The notes: generated by a model from the sequence alone, not told the origin. Shown: positions 10,891-25,800, counted from the first letter of the stretch. The stretch is 64,000 nucleotides of DNA from Bryopsis sp. KO-2023 (GCA_030272585.1 BSYQ01000014.1:1-64000), one strand, 5' to 3'. Translations and numbers: made by a program.

Positions 10891-13800
10891 ATGGAATCCC
10901 AGAGCCCCTTTTTGCTTGCTCTGAAGACTGTGGCCTTGGAGGCCGATCCCGAACAGGCCTTCGTCAGCCTGCGTACGCTGGAGGAGGCGAGTCGCGTCAT
11001 TCACGGCTACGAAGGTCAAGAATTAGATGTGGCATGCTTCTTGGTTTTGTTGGGGAGGAAGGCAAATGCAGAGATGTTTGAAGTGCTGAGGAAGCTCCTG
11101 GCAGTCGTCGCGACAAGAATAGAAAACGTCGATGGTGGTATGGGAAAAGCGCTCGCGCTGGATTTGGAGAGCTTCGTACGGAATGTCCCGAGACTGATGG
11201 CGAGCGGCGAAGGGTTTCAATGGCCGCACACGGTTAACATCTTCGTGCGTTTGGAGGGAAACATGTCGGTACTGCATGAAAGTGGGGACCCAAATCGCAT
11301 GCTCAGCGCTGTTCCCGGATTCCCTAACGTCTTGCTGATTGACCCCTCGGAAGCGTTGGGGATGGCTGCGGCTGCCGCGACGCTACTCAGCTTGTATTGT
11401 CGCTCAGATTCTTGTTCTATCTACGGGGGGACGGTGGAGAGCATGGCTGGGTTATCGAGTCGCTGCGATTGGTCTCCTTGCGGTCCGGCCCTGGTGGAAG
11501 CCATCGCGTGTGCGTTGGAAGGGAATTTGTCGTACTCGTCTCCGGAAGAACTTCTATGGAGGGCGGCCTGGAGGGCGGCCTTGACATCCGTTCACACCAT
11601 GCATACCGGGCACGTACAGCCAAGGGCGTGGGAGAAGTCGCTGTGCAAAGTTCTGGACAAATGCTTCACCTCGGGTCTGATTGACGTCAACAGAATGGAC
11701 TCGGACGTCATCGCCGGTGCCCTGTCGCGCGTTCCGATGGAAACCGAGTTTTGGAAGTCGCTGTTCGACCTGTTCGTCAGATTCGTGGGGGCCGCAGAAG
11801 ACAACGAAGGACGTGTCAATGTGTTGCTGGAATATGCCTCCCCTCTTGGGGACGTCGGGCGACGTCTCCACGCCCTGGGAATGCTGGGGGAACTGTGTGG
11901 TCGATTTGGTGAACTCGTCGTGACAGATGCCCAAGATTTGGCGTCGATGGTTGCGGGGTGGGTGAAAACGAGTGGGGAGGGCTTTTCGAACGACGAGTTG
12001 GTGGCGCTGACGAAAATAGCCGTCGGCACATGCATTCATGTGTTGTTGGGGACGGTGTCGCTCGATAAAGAGGAGCTCAGCAAAGATTTGGGGGTGCTGG
12101 CAGGGAATGTTGCACAACTCAGGCTGACAAATTTTGGGGGCATAGTGTTTCCTCTGCTGGTTTTAGTGGATGGCCTCCATGGAACGACCAACTGGAGCTC
12201 TTTTGCCATGTTGGTGGATGCAATCATGGGTGGAGCTGATCCCAAGCTCCTGTGCCTGGCACCGTTCATTTTCCGTCTGACTGGGGCTAGCTCCACGGAT
12301 TGTGTGGCGGCGTTGTCGAACCTGGAGGTGAACTACAGGGGGGGTGAAGGGGTGGCGTTGGCCAACAGCCTGGGGTACATAGCGACGGCGTTTTGCGCTT
12401 CTGCGAGCGAGGATCGTGGGTTTTTCCTGGAGGGGTTGGCCAGTGCATGCCACTATGTGAGTGTGGAGGGGCAGCAGGCTTCGGAGCGTCATTATCCAGT
12501 TTCCGGGCAGCTTCCGTTGATGCTGTCAGCATCGAAGTCGATTTGCGAGAAGCTGCTGAGTGTGGAGGACGACAACCTCACTGAGGTGAGCCTTCCTGAA
12601 CTGAAATTCATTCTTTGGTGGTTCATGCAATGGGCAAAAATGCTCAGGTTTTTCGTGGAGCAAAAAGAAAAAAAGAAAAAAGAAAAAGAACACAAACAAA
12701 GGGAAAAACTGAAAAACCAAAAAACTAAAAAAACCTAAAGAATAGCCATCATCTTTTTTTTCTCTTGAAAGCTCCTTTCTGCTTCTGGGGTTTCCCGGTT
12801 TCGATTTTTTTTGTCGATCAGGAAAAGAACTGTGGTTGAACTGGTTGGCGATTTTGTGTGGCATTTTTCCTCAGGCATTGTTTGCTAGCATGGCTCCCAT
12901 ACTTGAGCTCATCACGGAGGAGGGGCTGCAAGAATCGAAAGGAGTTTTGGAAGCTTTGTTTAGGGGCATTCGTCGAATGCAATGGGAGTGCATTGAGCCG
13001 TTTATCCAAGCGTTCCTCAGGCAATTCGTTCTGGAAGAGTGGTCAGGATGCAAAGGAGTGGATGCAAAACTGAAGCTGGTGAAGGTATGGAGGCACAAAA
13101 TGCATTTTTTTTCTTCTCTTTCTGTTTTTTTCACCGAATAGTTTTGAGTTCGATAAGGTTCACTCCTTCCCTCCCCCCCCCCCCCCCCCAAAAAAATAAA
13201 AAATAAAAAAGAGAAGAATAGGTATTTTCATCAAAACCAATTCTCAAGGTGATTATCTTTTTTGCAGTAGTCATCATCTTTGCTCCATTGCACTTTTTGT
13301 TGAAATATCAGAAAACATATATTTGTTCGTTTTTGTTCTTTAAGAGTGACCAACATCTGGTCCTCTCCCTGGCAGACATATAGAACCATACATATGTATA
13401 TATATGGATTTCCCTGGGGATTTACGGAGTGAAAAAAAGGTTTTGGTAACTTTAGGGGCACAGGAATGTTTTCGGGGTTTTGAAAGGGTGCCGTCAAATC
13501 TAGTCAGCCTATGACACATTTCCATGATTAGGCTGCACTCGGCCTTTTGGTTCCTTGTGTAAACAAAATTCAATTCAATATATAGACATATTTTGGTATT
13601 GAATTGCCGAGTGCATCCCTTTCTCGTGGAACTGTGTCATAAGCCAAATTTACAGGCCATGTTGTATTTTTTCTGTCATTGATGTTGGTTTTTTTTGCTG
13701 TGTGCAGCGTATTTGCTCAAGCCGAATGGATCGTGAAGAGGTGGTCCGCTTTTTACAGTCGTTTTATGAAGAAAATAGAACGTGCCGTGAAGTTTTCAAG

Positions 13801-16800
13801 GCTGTGGTTGGTTCCCTGATCACGATTCTGAGGACGAACGAAGCCATATTGGCGGAAGTTGCATTGGAGGATATCGCCGCTTGCGAAGACAAATCTCTAA
13901 ATGATATCATATGGGAAAACGAGGGGCAGAACTTCCAGGTAGAACCGAAACAAAAAACGAGACGTAAAAGACTTTTATTTGCATTTCATATGATTTGTTC
14001 GCTGTGTTGATGATGGGTGTGCTGGAAACTTTATTTTTAATGTTTAAACAGGAAAACCAAAAAAAAAGGAGAGAAAACCAATTTTTTTTTTCTTCGTGCT
14101 ATTTTGATCTCCGTGCTCTGTACGGTGGAAAAACCTTTCTTAGCAATTTTCGGTACAGAAGTTCAGTTTTTTTTTTTTTTTCCGCCTACTGCGATTGGAG
14201 ACATCCAATCTCATGGTCCAATACCTTGAATTTTTTTGAATTTTTTTTGAGTTTCTTTCTTTTCTGTACTTTGCTTTATTTTGTTATTGGTGCAATCACA
14301 TTCACAGAACACATGTGTGTTTTTTCTCCAAAAAAAATATGGACAGTACCTCCTCACCCCCACAAAAACTGAATTTTTTGTTAATTTTTTCTGTTGAAAG
14401 GCTATTTTCACACTGTACCCTGATGCAATGGACAAGGTTTCAGAACTGATCGGGTGTGAAAAAAGCGAGCTGCCAAAATGCTTCGTTAGAAATGCTCTGG
14501 ACCTCATTTGGGAAGAAAATGCTGACGAAGAAGGCCAGTCAGTGCTCGCTCAACTTTCGCATCGAATTCCAGAGGTCGAATGGAGGCCGCTTTTCATGCG
14601 AAAGTTTCAGGAATCTTTGGTGGCAGCCTTGTGGAGAGTGGAGGAGGGCGTGTGGAAAAAATGCCTGAGAATTGGGCAAGAAATGTCCCACATGGGGCAA
14701 AAGGAATGGCAGCAGTTTCTCACCAGCAAATTCAATGGCATGAGTGCTTTGGTGAGGATGCCCAAGCGACAAAACAATATACGGACATATACATATATAT
14801 ATATATATATTTTTTTTTCATTTTTTGGTAAAGAACGATCAAAAGCCACACAGCCCCCCACGGACGCACACTCACACCTAGTTTTTTCTGTTTCGTTCTA
14901 TGTCTATCCTATTATTTCCCCCCCCCCCCCCTTCCCCCTTTTTTTTTTCAGAATGTGTTGCATCGAGGCTGAAAGTGCTCCATGCAGCCCGTTGCACAAT
15001 GAGTGATATGAGCCCTTTTGTTGTGGTTTTAAAGAGCCCTTTTGTTGTGGTTTTAAAGAGCCCTTTTGGTTGTGGTTTTAGGTCGTTCGGTGTGCTGGGC
15101 TAGAATGCAAGGGGATATCTTTGGAGCAAGATGCCAAGGATTGCTTGGCCCGACTGAGGGCTCTCTCCAAAATATGCAAAACTGGAAAACGAAGCGTCAA
15201 TGATTTCATGGGCGACCCTTTCTTGGTCAATCAAATTTTGATGCCCATCAATGCAAGGGTACGATTCTTGCTTTTATTTTTGAACGATTTTTTTTTTTTT
15301 TTTTTAAACCCTTATAAATATCTCAGCAAGGTTTCAATAGAAACAGAAATAGAGAAGTATTTATTTGATGATGAGAAAATGCTAAAGGGGGGGGGGAGGG
15401 GAGGGACACTTAAAATTAAAAATTAAAATTAAATTAAAATTAAAAATTAAAGTTGCCCATAAATCCGAGTATTGTTTTGATTACATAATCATTCTTTAGT
15501 CACAGGGGTGCATCTTTTCTTAATGAACTACCAAGCTAACTCTTTTTCCCCTTTTTTTTTGTGTGTGTGTGTGTGTTTTTTTTTGGGTTGGGGAGCTTTC
15601 CCTCCAGTTGTCTTCCGAGGATGCCCCAGAGAGAAGAAAGCGGGCCTGGGGATCCCTGAAAGTTTTGCTTCGTTTGTTCGGGGAGGCCGGAAATTTGATA
15701 AGTTACATCCCCCAGTGTTTGGCTCTGGTCAGAGTCGGCATGTTGAAGGAAAATGAAGGAAAGGAACAGGAAGAAACAGAAACAGAAGCTCGAGAAGACG
15801 GAACATACAAAGGGTTGGAAGTGCTGGAATTTCTGATGGATTCGGCCGTGCTTCGGGTCGTTGGAGGCAATCTGAATATTTTGCAAGAGGTGAGCAATTA
15901 TTTTTATTTTTATTTTTTTTTACGGTTTTGTTGGAGCGATTTGCAAACGATAAAATGGCTGAACCTGGTAGAAAAGAAAAAGAGAAAGGCCGAAAATGTG
16001 TAAGTGGCAGCAATAGTTATGGTTAAAAACACACACACAAACACAAAGGAAAGGAAATGGGTCGGTGATCATTCCCCTTCGATGATTGGTCGATGCAGAT
16101 TGTAGTGGCGCTGGCTCCAGCCCTGGCGACGAAGAACGAGGCCCATCGAGCGGCATGCCGTCTTTTGAAACAGCTGATCTCCACAAGCAGCCCCAGCACC
16201 GTTCAGCGATTGGCTGCCCTCACCTTCGGGACGTTGCACATCAACCACACTCGACCGGACAGAGAATGCCCCATACTGGAGGAGATTTACGGGGATCTCC
16301 ATGCATCGAAATTTTTCGTGGCGTCGGGGGACTCCTGCCCTCTTTTCGAGGAGCTCTGTGCATGTCTGACGAGTGGATGCGAGTTTGTGTTGATGGAGGG
16401 GGTCAAGTCGATGCAAGAGTTTCTGGAGGAAAACAGGTTTTGGGTTCGAAAACTGGCGTGTGGGGAAATGGGATCAAGGGGACTGAAGAAGGCGAAGGAA
16501 GCTGTTGGAATTTTGGCGAGGTGTTTGTACAAAACCGGGAGAAGCACCGAAGGACGTCATACCAATGCAACGTAAGAGGGGGCTTGGGGGTTGGTTGGTA
16601 AATGCATCGTTTATTTTCATGAGATGGAATTAAAAAAAACCCAAGATGGAGGTCCCTCCATAAAGTCGGCCCCCCCTTTTTGCTTTCAAGACAATGGGCA
16701 ATGGTCTAAGAAAAACTGAAAGAAGAATTGAAATGAAATGAATTCCTGTGGAAAAATGCACATATTGCGGTATTGTTGTTTGGGTTTGCCTTTTTGTTTT

Positions 16801-19800
16801 GATGTCATCCCGACCAATAATGCTTGAGAAACAAAAATGCATTTTGGCACGTGCTCTCTGGTCCCTTCAGAATTCCGATTTGAAAAAAAAAAAAAGAAAA
16901 CAATTGGAATCCAGCTGCTAACCGCCAGCCCTCGCTTTTTTGGAGAGATTTTTCTTCTCCGAACGATATTTTGCATTCCAGTGCATAGATTTCTGCTATT
17001 TTTTCTTAATTTTTTTTAATCCAATTCTTTGCAGCGTTGAATTGGCTTCCGCCAATAATATCGTTTTTTTTTTGCTTTCGTTGATGTAACAACATCCGAG
17101 GTTTTTTTTTTTGTGTTGTGGAAAATTTCACAGATGTGCTAGGTGTTTGGGGAGGATTGGAATCGTAAATCCGAAGCTGGGCCATCCTGTCACTTTCACT
17201 ACTTTGGAAATACCAGAGAACGAGGATACTGCCATTCATATTTTGGCAAAAAATTTGGAAAGGATCTTGTTCAGTGGAGCCATCCATTCTGTCAGCATGG
17301 CGTCTCAAGCTTTGTATGGGCTGTGTCAGGTAATATCGTGGTGTTGTTGGGGGGGGGGGGGGGGGAACGATGTAGTATGTAGTATGTAGTGTTTGCAGAG
17401 TGTCAAAAAAAAATAAAGACAGAAAAAAGCATCTCGAATAAAAACAATCATGTTCACTATTTTTTGGTTGAGTTTTTTTTCTTTCCCCCCATTTTTTTTT
17501 TTTTGGTTTTAATTTTTGCGGGAAAAAAAATGGTTTGAAATCGATTTCTTTCCCGAGAAAATCTGAAAATGGCGAATCGGGTTGTGAAAATTCATCGTAT
17601 AACTAATCGGATAGATCGTACTTTTTTTTTTTTTGCATTTTGCATTTTGATATCTTCACATCACAAGGTGAATAAAAAACTTTTTCGTTTTTCCCATTCG
17701 ACAAAATTTCTTGTAACATCCACCATTGTTTTTTCAAACATTTATCTGTAATGGTTGACAAGCTTTGCTCCTCTGAAAAACGGCCACTACAGGTTCCTTT
17801 CTTTCTGTTTACCTTTTCTTTTTATTTCAGTGTTTTTATTTAAACTTTAATTTCTTTTTTTATGGGCTGGCTCCACAGAAAAAAATCATCGATCCTCAGG
17901 AGGCAAAGCGCCTGGCCCCTTGGCTTGCTCCACCCTCTCTGAGAAGCTCCGACGTCCTGTTGGAGCGCGTCACCGCTGAAACGCTGACCAGCGTGGGGGA
18001 CCTCTCTTTTCGCCGCTGGCTTTTCCTTTGGCTGGTGTTTTTGCACGACAAAGCGTGGGGAAGGCTCCCCCCCACCAACATCAAAGTCGTGGTAGCTGCT
18101 ATGGAGCATGACGTCCCATCGATGATATCCTTTTTTCCATTTTTGATGTACCATGCGATTTTGGAGGTGTCTTCCGCAGACATGGATGTAATGGTGGAAG
18201 GGCTCCTCGTCGTGCTCGAGGTAAGGGCATCATCTCAAATGTTAATACATGTGTGTTTATAAAGCTGGGATTTTTTGTTTCTTTTTTTATTCATTTCAAT
18301 GAACTTCATGATTCGCTCGTTTTTTGACTTGTTTTTTTTTTTTTTGGGGGGGGGGCCTGATGAAGGGCATTGTTCCGGGTAGTGATGCAAACGAATAAAT
18401 AAATTTAAAAAGCGGATCGTGTGATGTTGTTGTATCGTTTGGGGGTGATGCATCGAAAAAAAATATATATATTATTCTCAATATTTGAGTGAAACATAAA
18501 TATCCACAAAAAAAATGCTCAAGAAATGAACAAAAAGTTGAGAGATTCTAGGTGACCAAAAATCATCCATAAAATTGTGGCTTCTCTGTGTCAGTATTTT
18601 TTTGTTAAACGTCTTTTCGGACATCGATTGTCTAAAAAATTGCTTATAGAAAAGGTTGAAAAATGGAGAAAAAAAAGGAACTCAGAATTTAGCCTGTGTT
18701 GTGGGGATCCCTCATGTTTTTTCCTTCTCTTATTGCTGTTATTTATTTTTTTTCCTGTAGGAAGCGAACAATAAGCTGGGGTGCCAGCGCTTCGACACTC
18801 AGAAATGCCAACTGGTGTTTCTGCTGCTGGATAGCTTGCATGGATTTCTTCCGGAATCAACCGCAGAACGGTAAAAAAATAACTTTTTTTTAAATGAAAA
18901 GCACCTGATAGGTGTCCTTACACACTTTTCTTCCCACTCTTTTCACCACTTTTTTTTTCCCTCATTTTGTTTTTTGCTCTAGGTTTTTTTCTTGCACTTT
19001 TTTCGGTGATCCAGAATATGATCATTGATTTCTGCCACACACAGGAACAAGAACGGGATTGGGAAATTGTTCGCTAGATTTGATGGCAGGCTGCTTGCTA
19101 CGGCTGCATTCAACTGTGGGGCATACACCCGAGCTCTGAAATACATGGAAGAGCATCTGATGAAAGCGCTTGGGGCTGAAACAAACCCCTTCCCCGAACA
19201 TCGGTCCGCTTTCAAAGGAGAGGAAGTCACCTTTTTGATGCAGGTGAAGGGACCTTTTTCGATGGAATGCTTTCTTGTTTCAATTCTCCTGTCTTGAAAA
19301 AAGAAGTCGAAAAAAAAATCTTTTCCTTGTTTTCCCCCTGTTTTTTGTGGTTTTCGTTCAAATCCCCCCACACACACTGTCGATCTTTTCTTCACTCTAG
19401 TTTCACCATTTTTTAATTCTTGTTTTTCAACCGTTCTGCATATTTGCTGAAACTCGAATTGAATGGAACCATATATGTTGATAGACTCGCATGCCTTTTT
19501 CTGGTCTTTCTTTTTTGAAGGATCAAGATTGTTGAAAATCAAAGAAACAAACGCTTCATATTTGTTTTGATTCATATTTTTCTTAAATTCTTTTTCTTGG
19601 GGTTTCATGTCAGATCTATTCTCAATTGGGGGAGCCGGATGGCCTTTCGGGGCTTGCTCACTTGAGGTCTGACTACTGGCACGTCCTGGCATTGGCTGAG
19701 GAAAACCGAGAATGGGATACCGCCATCAGGGAATGGTATCTGGGAATGCAAGAGAGGGAAGATATGGATCAGGGGGCCGAGAGTATGTCACAGGGAGGTA

Positions 19801-22800
19801 TGAGTCATCACCTGGCCACCTCGGTTTTATCATTTGCGATATTTTGCCCATGTATTTTGCCCACCAAAGCACTCCACTCGGGAAAGAAAATAGTAAAAAA
19901 TCGTACGTTTGAAGTCATTTATCGATTTTATATTTATTTTTTTTGCATTTTTTTTTACCAGCAGTGGAGCCCACGATTTCGAACATGACTTCGAAAGATC
20001 AGATGATGCGGGGGTGGCTGCGATGCTTGCTGAAGGCCGGAAGATTTCAAGACATCAAGCATAATTTTGTGACCGGCTCGGAAAACCAATGTGCCCCCTG
20101 GGCTCTGGAACAGATGACAGGCCTGGAGTGTGAAGCTCTGTGGAAAATGGGGGAGTGGCAGGATTTGAGCAAATGCTTGGACAGATTGGATGAGAAAAAA
20201 GCCTCGGGGAGTGTCACGATGCTGCTGCCCAGCCCACAGGTGATATAATATATATATATATATATGCTGTCGATATAGCATCTTTTTCTTTCCTGTTTTT
20301 CGAGTGTGTTGCATGCTGCCTGCAAACGTTTGTGACGGAATGATAAGAAAAATTCAAATCCAGGATGAATGAAAACAGTGGGCAGAACAGACAGCGAGTT
20401 TCTGGATCCCCAGTGCAGCGCCATCTTTTCCGAACTCTTTTTGTGTTTCTTCTCCATTGTTTTTTTAAGCAATGGTGAGGTCTTAGTTCAATCATTGTTT
20501 TTTAGGGTGGCAGCCTGATCGTTCGTTTTTTGCACAAAAAGGATGGGCTAAACTTGATGCATTACATTTAACAAAAAAAATCAACTGTGCTTGAGTGCTA
20601 GTTCCTAAATTTCCATATATATATATTTTTTTTCTGGCCATATTTTTCCCTCGAGTTCTCGGAAGGGCTCCTTTTTTCTTTCAAAAGAAGTTTTTTTCTT
20701 TAAAAAAAAAGTTTTTTTCTTTCCCCTTCTCTGTTTCAGGAAGAATTCAATCTGAGAATCGGGCGACTGTTACTGATGCTTCAAGATCGGCAAAGCGATT
20801 TGACTGATCGTTTCGCAGTCGAAACCCATGAGACTCTGGTGGATGTTCTTCGACACCTTCCTGCCAGAGCAGCTGAGTCTTACACACAAGCCTGCCCCCT
20901 GGTGGCCAGGCTTGAAATTCTTGAAGACGTCAATGTTGCTCAACAACTTCTCCAGGCAAGAGACAGTGTTTACTTTTTTTTTTCTAATTTGTCATTTTAT
21001 CGTTTCAAGGCTCAAAAAGATTCTCATGTAGTGTATAAAACTGAATTAAGATGATCAGTGTTGTCAATCCAAAAGGCTAGGACGTGTGCATGAAGTTGTG
21101 AGTTTGATTTTGGCAGCCCGTAGTTTTTGCATTTTTTTTTCCCGTCATAATATCATATACCTCTCCAAAACATCCTGCTTAGTCTATTTCGAAGAAGTCT
21201 ATTTCGTTTTGTTGCGTCACCTTAAATTCTGTTGATTGATTTACTTTGGCATCTTTGTTTTGCGTTCGAAGTAACAAAAATTGTTTGGCCACACAGAGGG
21301 GTGAAACCGGCGATGATACGTTGAGGCAGTTCTTGAAGTGGGGCCGAAATTCGCACTTCCTGGATGCCCTGCCGGAATCCAGAGAATTGAGGGTTCACTT
21401 CAGGAGGCAATTATCCACCATCATCCAAGACGAAAAAGGACACCACCGTTGCTCCATCGAAGTGATAAAAATGGCTGGTCAAGCGGGGATCGACGTCAAC
21501 ACGATGCTTTGGCTGGTGAGTGAAAAAAACAATTAAAAAAAAAACTCGAAAAAAAAACAACTCCTCTGTCTCTGTCTTTTTATCTGTCTCCTGAGAGCAA
21601 AAAAAAAACAAAAAGGGGGGGGGAAACAAACAGATGGATACGGATCTTATATATATAAGGGGGGGCAGACTTGATTCCAAGTGAATATTGTGGACCCTCC
21701 CCCCACACACACACAAAAAAAACCCATCCATCTGACTTTTTCTTGCTTTGTTTGTTTCTCAATTTAGTTTTTTTTTCTTTTTTCTTTTTTTCAGGGTGAT
21801 ACACCGAACTCATTGCTGGCGTATTCAAAGGCACTGAAAAAAGTGGGCAAAGAGCTCGACACCTACTTCTTGAAGGATGAAATGAAACGGATCGATCAGG
21901 GTGTATTGACCGTGGGCAGGCGATACCAAGCCAAACTCTCGCTGGAGCTGGCACGAAGGGCGGAGGGATTTGGGGAGAGGCCCCAAGAAACGATCGCACT
22001 GTTGGAGAAAGCCAAGGCCTCGGACGAGAATTGGGTGAAGCCATGTCTGGAGCACGCGAGGTTCCTAGACAAGCTGTACGAGCTTGAATGCTCGAAAAAG
22101 ATGGGAGTGGAATCGGATGATGCGGCAGTGGTATCGAATGACGCGGCAAAATTGCTGCCCAAGGTACTGTGAAAGAAGTTGTTAATCGTGTAACCCCCCC
22201 CAAAAAAATAAAAATAAAAATAAATCGAAATGTCCCATTACCGAATTTGCATCAGAGCGATTGAATTGAACGAGATCGTCCAAAGAAAACAACTAAAGAA
22301 GAAACATAAAGTCGAATATGTAGACTGGGTGTTGTGCAGTTAAAAGTATTGGTAAAATTTTCATTCTCCCTTTCCAAATATGCATCAGGCTGTATGGAAA
22401 GGGAAAAAACTTGGAAGAATCTCAGAACCAAGAAAAGCAAACCCATGTGTGTGTTGCGTTTGCTGAAGAGGGGATTTTTTTGGGGGGAAAAAAGAATCCA
22501 ACAGAAGTTTGTTCGGATTTTTGCTGGCAGGTCCTTGAGAGTTACGGGAAGGCAGCTTCGCTCAGCGATAAGCACGCAAGGGATTGCATTTCGCGGATTT
22601 TGACGCTATATTTTCAATTTGGGGATGAAGTCTCCACAGATCCCGGACTGAAGCATGTCGAGAACAGGATTCATGGTGTCATGGAGAGGATCAGGGCGAG
22701 GATCCCTCTTTGGATATGGTACATATCCTTGCCAAATTTGATGGCCAGAATCTGCCACAGCCACAACATTGTTCAGGTGGGTACATGGAAACAAAAAAAG

Positions 22801-25800
22801 CGTTTAAACAAAAATGGTGATTCCAGTTTAAAAAGAAAATAATTATGTAATGTTGTGAATCTGAGGGGTGTCTCTTGTGTTGGTGAAGGTTTCGTTTTCT
22901 CTCTCTTTGAGTATGAGGTTTTTTTCTCTTTTCTTTTTTTTTTTTTTTGGGGGGGGGGGGTGGGATCCTGATTCATTAACTTCATATCAAGGGAACAAAA
23001 GAGGCCAAACTGAAAATCAGGCTGTGCTCTATCCAGAATTTTCTTTCCACTGAAAAAAGGTTCCCAGATTTTGAGTGGTTCAGACAGGAGTTCCTTGTTC
23101 TTTTTTTAGAATATTATCTTGTTGTTCCACATAATAGTGTTTACAAAGGAATGTTAAATTTTTCTGTGTTCTTTATGCAGGCCTGGGTCGTTGATACAAT
23201 GTCAAGCGTTGCGAATGCTTTCCCCCATCAGACCTTGTGGGCAATAGCGGGTGACGTAAATTCGACGAGCAATGAAAGAAGAAATGCTGCCAAATCAGTC
23301 CTTCAGCGGATGGGACCCGGGGACTTGAGTAAAAGCCAAGCCTTCACTTCCGCCTTCCTTGCCTTGACGCAACAACTGTTCGACCTGTGCTTCGCTCCAA
23401 CAAGAAAGAAAATAGTCCTGGTGAGGCTTCCACTGAAATTGACAGCATTTGTTATTCCCCCCCCCTCCTCTGAAAAAAAAAAAAAAAAGATATGTGCATC
23501 GGTGTGTGTGTTTATTTTCCTGTTAAAATTGTCGAAAGAATGAATCGCTCGACAAAGAGTCATCCAGAATTTCCCATCGAAAGAAGCAAACAGAAAAAAA
23601 AAAAAAAAGATATACCCTGACATTATCCCCATCTCTTTGGGACTTCATCAAAACTGAATGTAGCAGCCATTTCTGGAAGGATTCTTTATTTTTTTTTTCA
23701 ACATGTGTTTTATTCATTGGTGCTCTCTCCCTCAGATCGATGCTGCCAAAAAATTCCCCGGCTTCTACTCGATGGTGCACAACTTGACTCACGACATCAT
23801 TCTGCCGTGCGAAAGGTTCATGAGGGGTTGCTTTGCCGGAACAGATTGGACAGACCCTCGAGTCAGCCCAGGAAAAGGTATCCCAACGATTATCGGCATG
23901 AAGAAGGAAGTACGGGTGATGACTTCCTTGGTCCAACCAAAGAAAATCACGTTCTTGGGAAGGTAGGTTGGAATCTCTTTTATCACACACACATATGTAT
24001 ATGCGTTTATGTCTTTTTATCTATATTTTTTTCCATTTTTTTGGGGGGGAGGGTCCATAAATCTCTTCAGCAACATATTTGAATTCTTAAAAATCTATAT
24101 ACTGTAATACGCAAATCTTTCACATTGCTTTAGGATCGCTAGTCTTTTTTTTCGCCTGCCTTATTTTCGTTTCCAAAGATGGGCGCGAAAATAACGCAGG
24201 CGCGAAAATAAAGCAGGCGCGAAAGAAATGCATGGCGAGAAAGAAGTGTAGACGCGAAAGACTACCTAAAACTGTTCTACAATCACGCCTCAAGACCACC
24301 AAAGTCCATTGAGTCGCCGTCAGCGGACAGCTCGATCGAACGAACCCGAGCCACGTTTGCAACACCACCCCAAATGTCAACCAGAGATTTTTCCTCCTAC
24401 TCTATTTTCGTTCATGCTTTATTTTCGCGCCTGCTTTATTTTCGTTCCTGCTCTTTTTTCGCCTGCCTTATTTTCGTGCTTTGGTCCGCGCGCGAAAATA
24501 AGATAGCGCGAAAAGATTTGCGTATTACAGTATGTTGAAAAAATAGTTGATGAAATATAAAGATTCGAGTCGAAATTGTCGGGTGTGTCGATAAAAATTT
24601 CTGATGCAAAGTATCATCAATTCAAAACCAATCTGTGAGCAAAGCCTTCCTTTTGTTCTCGTAGATGTTTATTTTATTTTTTATTTTTTTTACAGCGACG
24701 GGTTGGAGTATCCCTTTCTCGCCAAGCCCAAGGACGATCTTCGGAAGGATTGCCGCCTCATGGAATTCTGTTGGGTCTTAAACGACCATCTCAGGAGGGA
24801 TAGCGACGTACGGAAAAGGGACCTTAAGATGCGAACGTACACGGTGGTCCCTCTAAAGGAGAAAGGTGGGATTTTGGAGTGGGTGGATGGGATTGCTACC
24901 TTCAGAGAGCTTTGCAGTGGGTTATACCGAGCTGATGGCCTGTCGACGTCTAGCGAAGAGACGATAAAACTTCGAAAGTAAGTCGAGGATATGACAGTTT
25001 ACTTCGCTTCCGAAAAATATATCGTTTCTACCTTTCTTTTTATGCGAAAATTTTTATAACATATTATGAATGTGTATAAGTACATATATTTTTTCAAGTG
25101 AAAACTAAATAAGGTTTGTTTTTTAATTGAAATGATGTGAATGTGCGAGATTATTTCATTTTTCTCCTACATTGTTCAAGGTTTTTTTTATATATATATA
25201 TGTAGGAGCCATCCCGAGGATTGGTATAAAATCACCATGAAAAAATACAAACCACGTTTCCACCGCTGGTTCTTACAAGTTGCTCGGAGGCCTGATGAGT
25301 GGCTCGAGATGCGACTTGCCTTCACCCGATCTGCGGCGGTTTGGTCGATGGTCGGTCACATCCTCGGGCTCGGAGATCGACATCCGGAAAACATGAACGT
25401 CGACAGGAGCACAGGCACCATCACCCACGTGGATTTTGGGTGCTTGTTCGATGATGGCACCAGGCTCCCCGTCCCTGAAGTGACCCCGTTTCGTTTGACG
25501 CCGAATATGGTGAATGCTTTCGGGGTGACCTCAGTGGAAGGGGTGTTCATGAAATCGGCGGTCATTGTCTTGAAGGTAGGGAATAAACAAAAGTTGATGG
25601 TATTGGTTTATAATGTCACATTGAGAATATTCTTCTTTTTCATCTTCAATTCACGGAAGGTCACGTCAATCGTATTTAAATCACTCATTGTGTTCGTTGT
25701 GCATGTTTCCTTGAAATTTTTTACTATTTTTTCTTTTTTTAACTTTTCATTTGTTTTGTTTTTTTGCATCAGGTTGTTCGCGAGTCTCGGAGCTTGCTGA

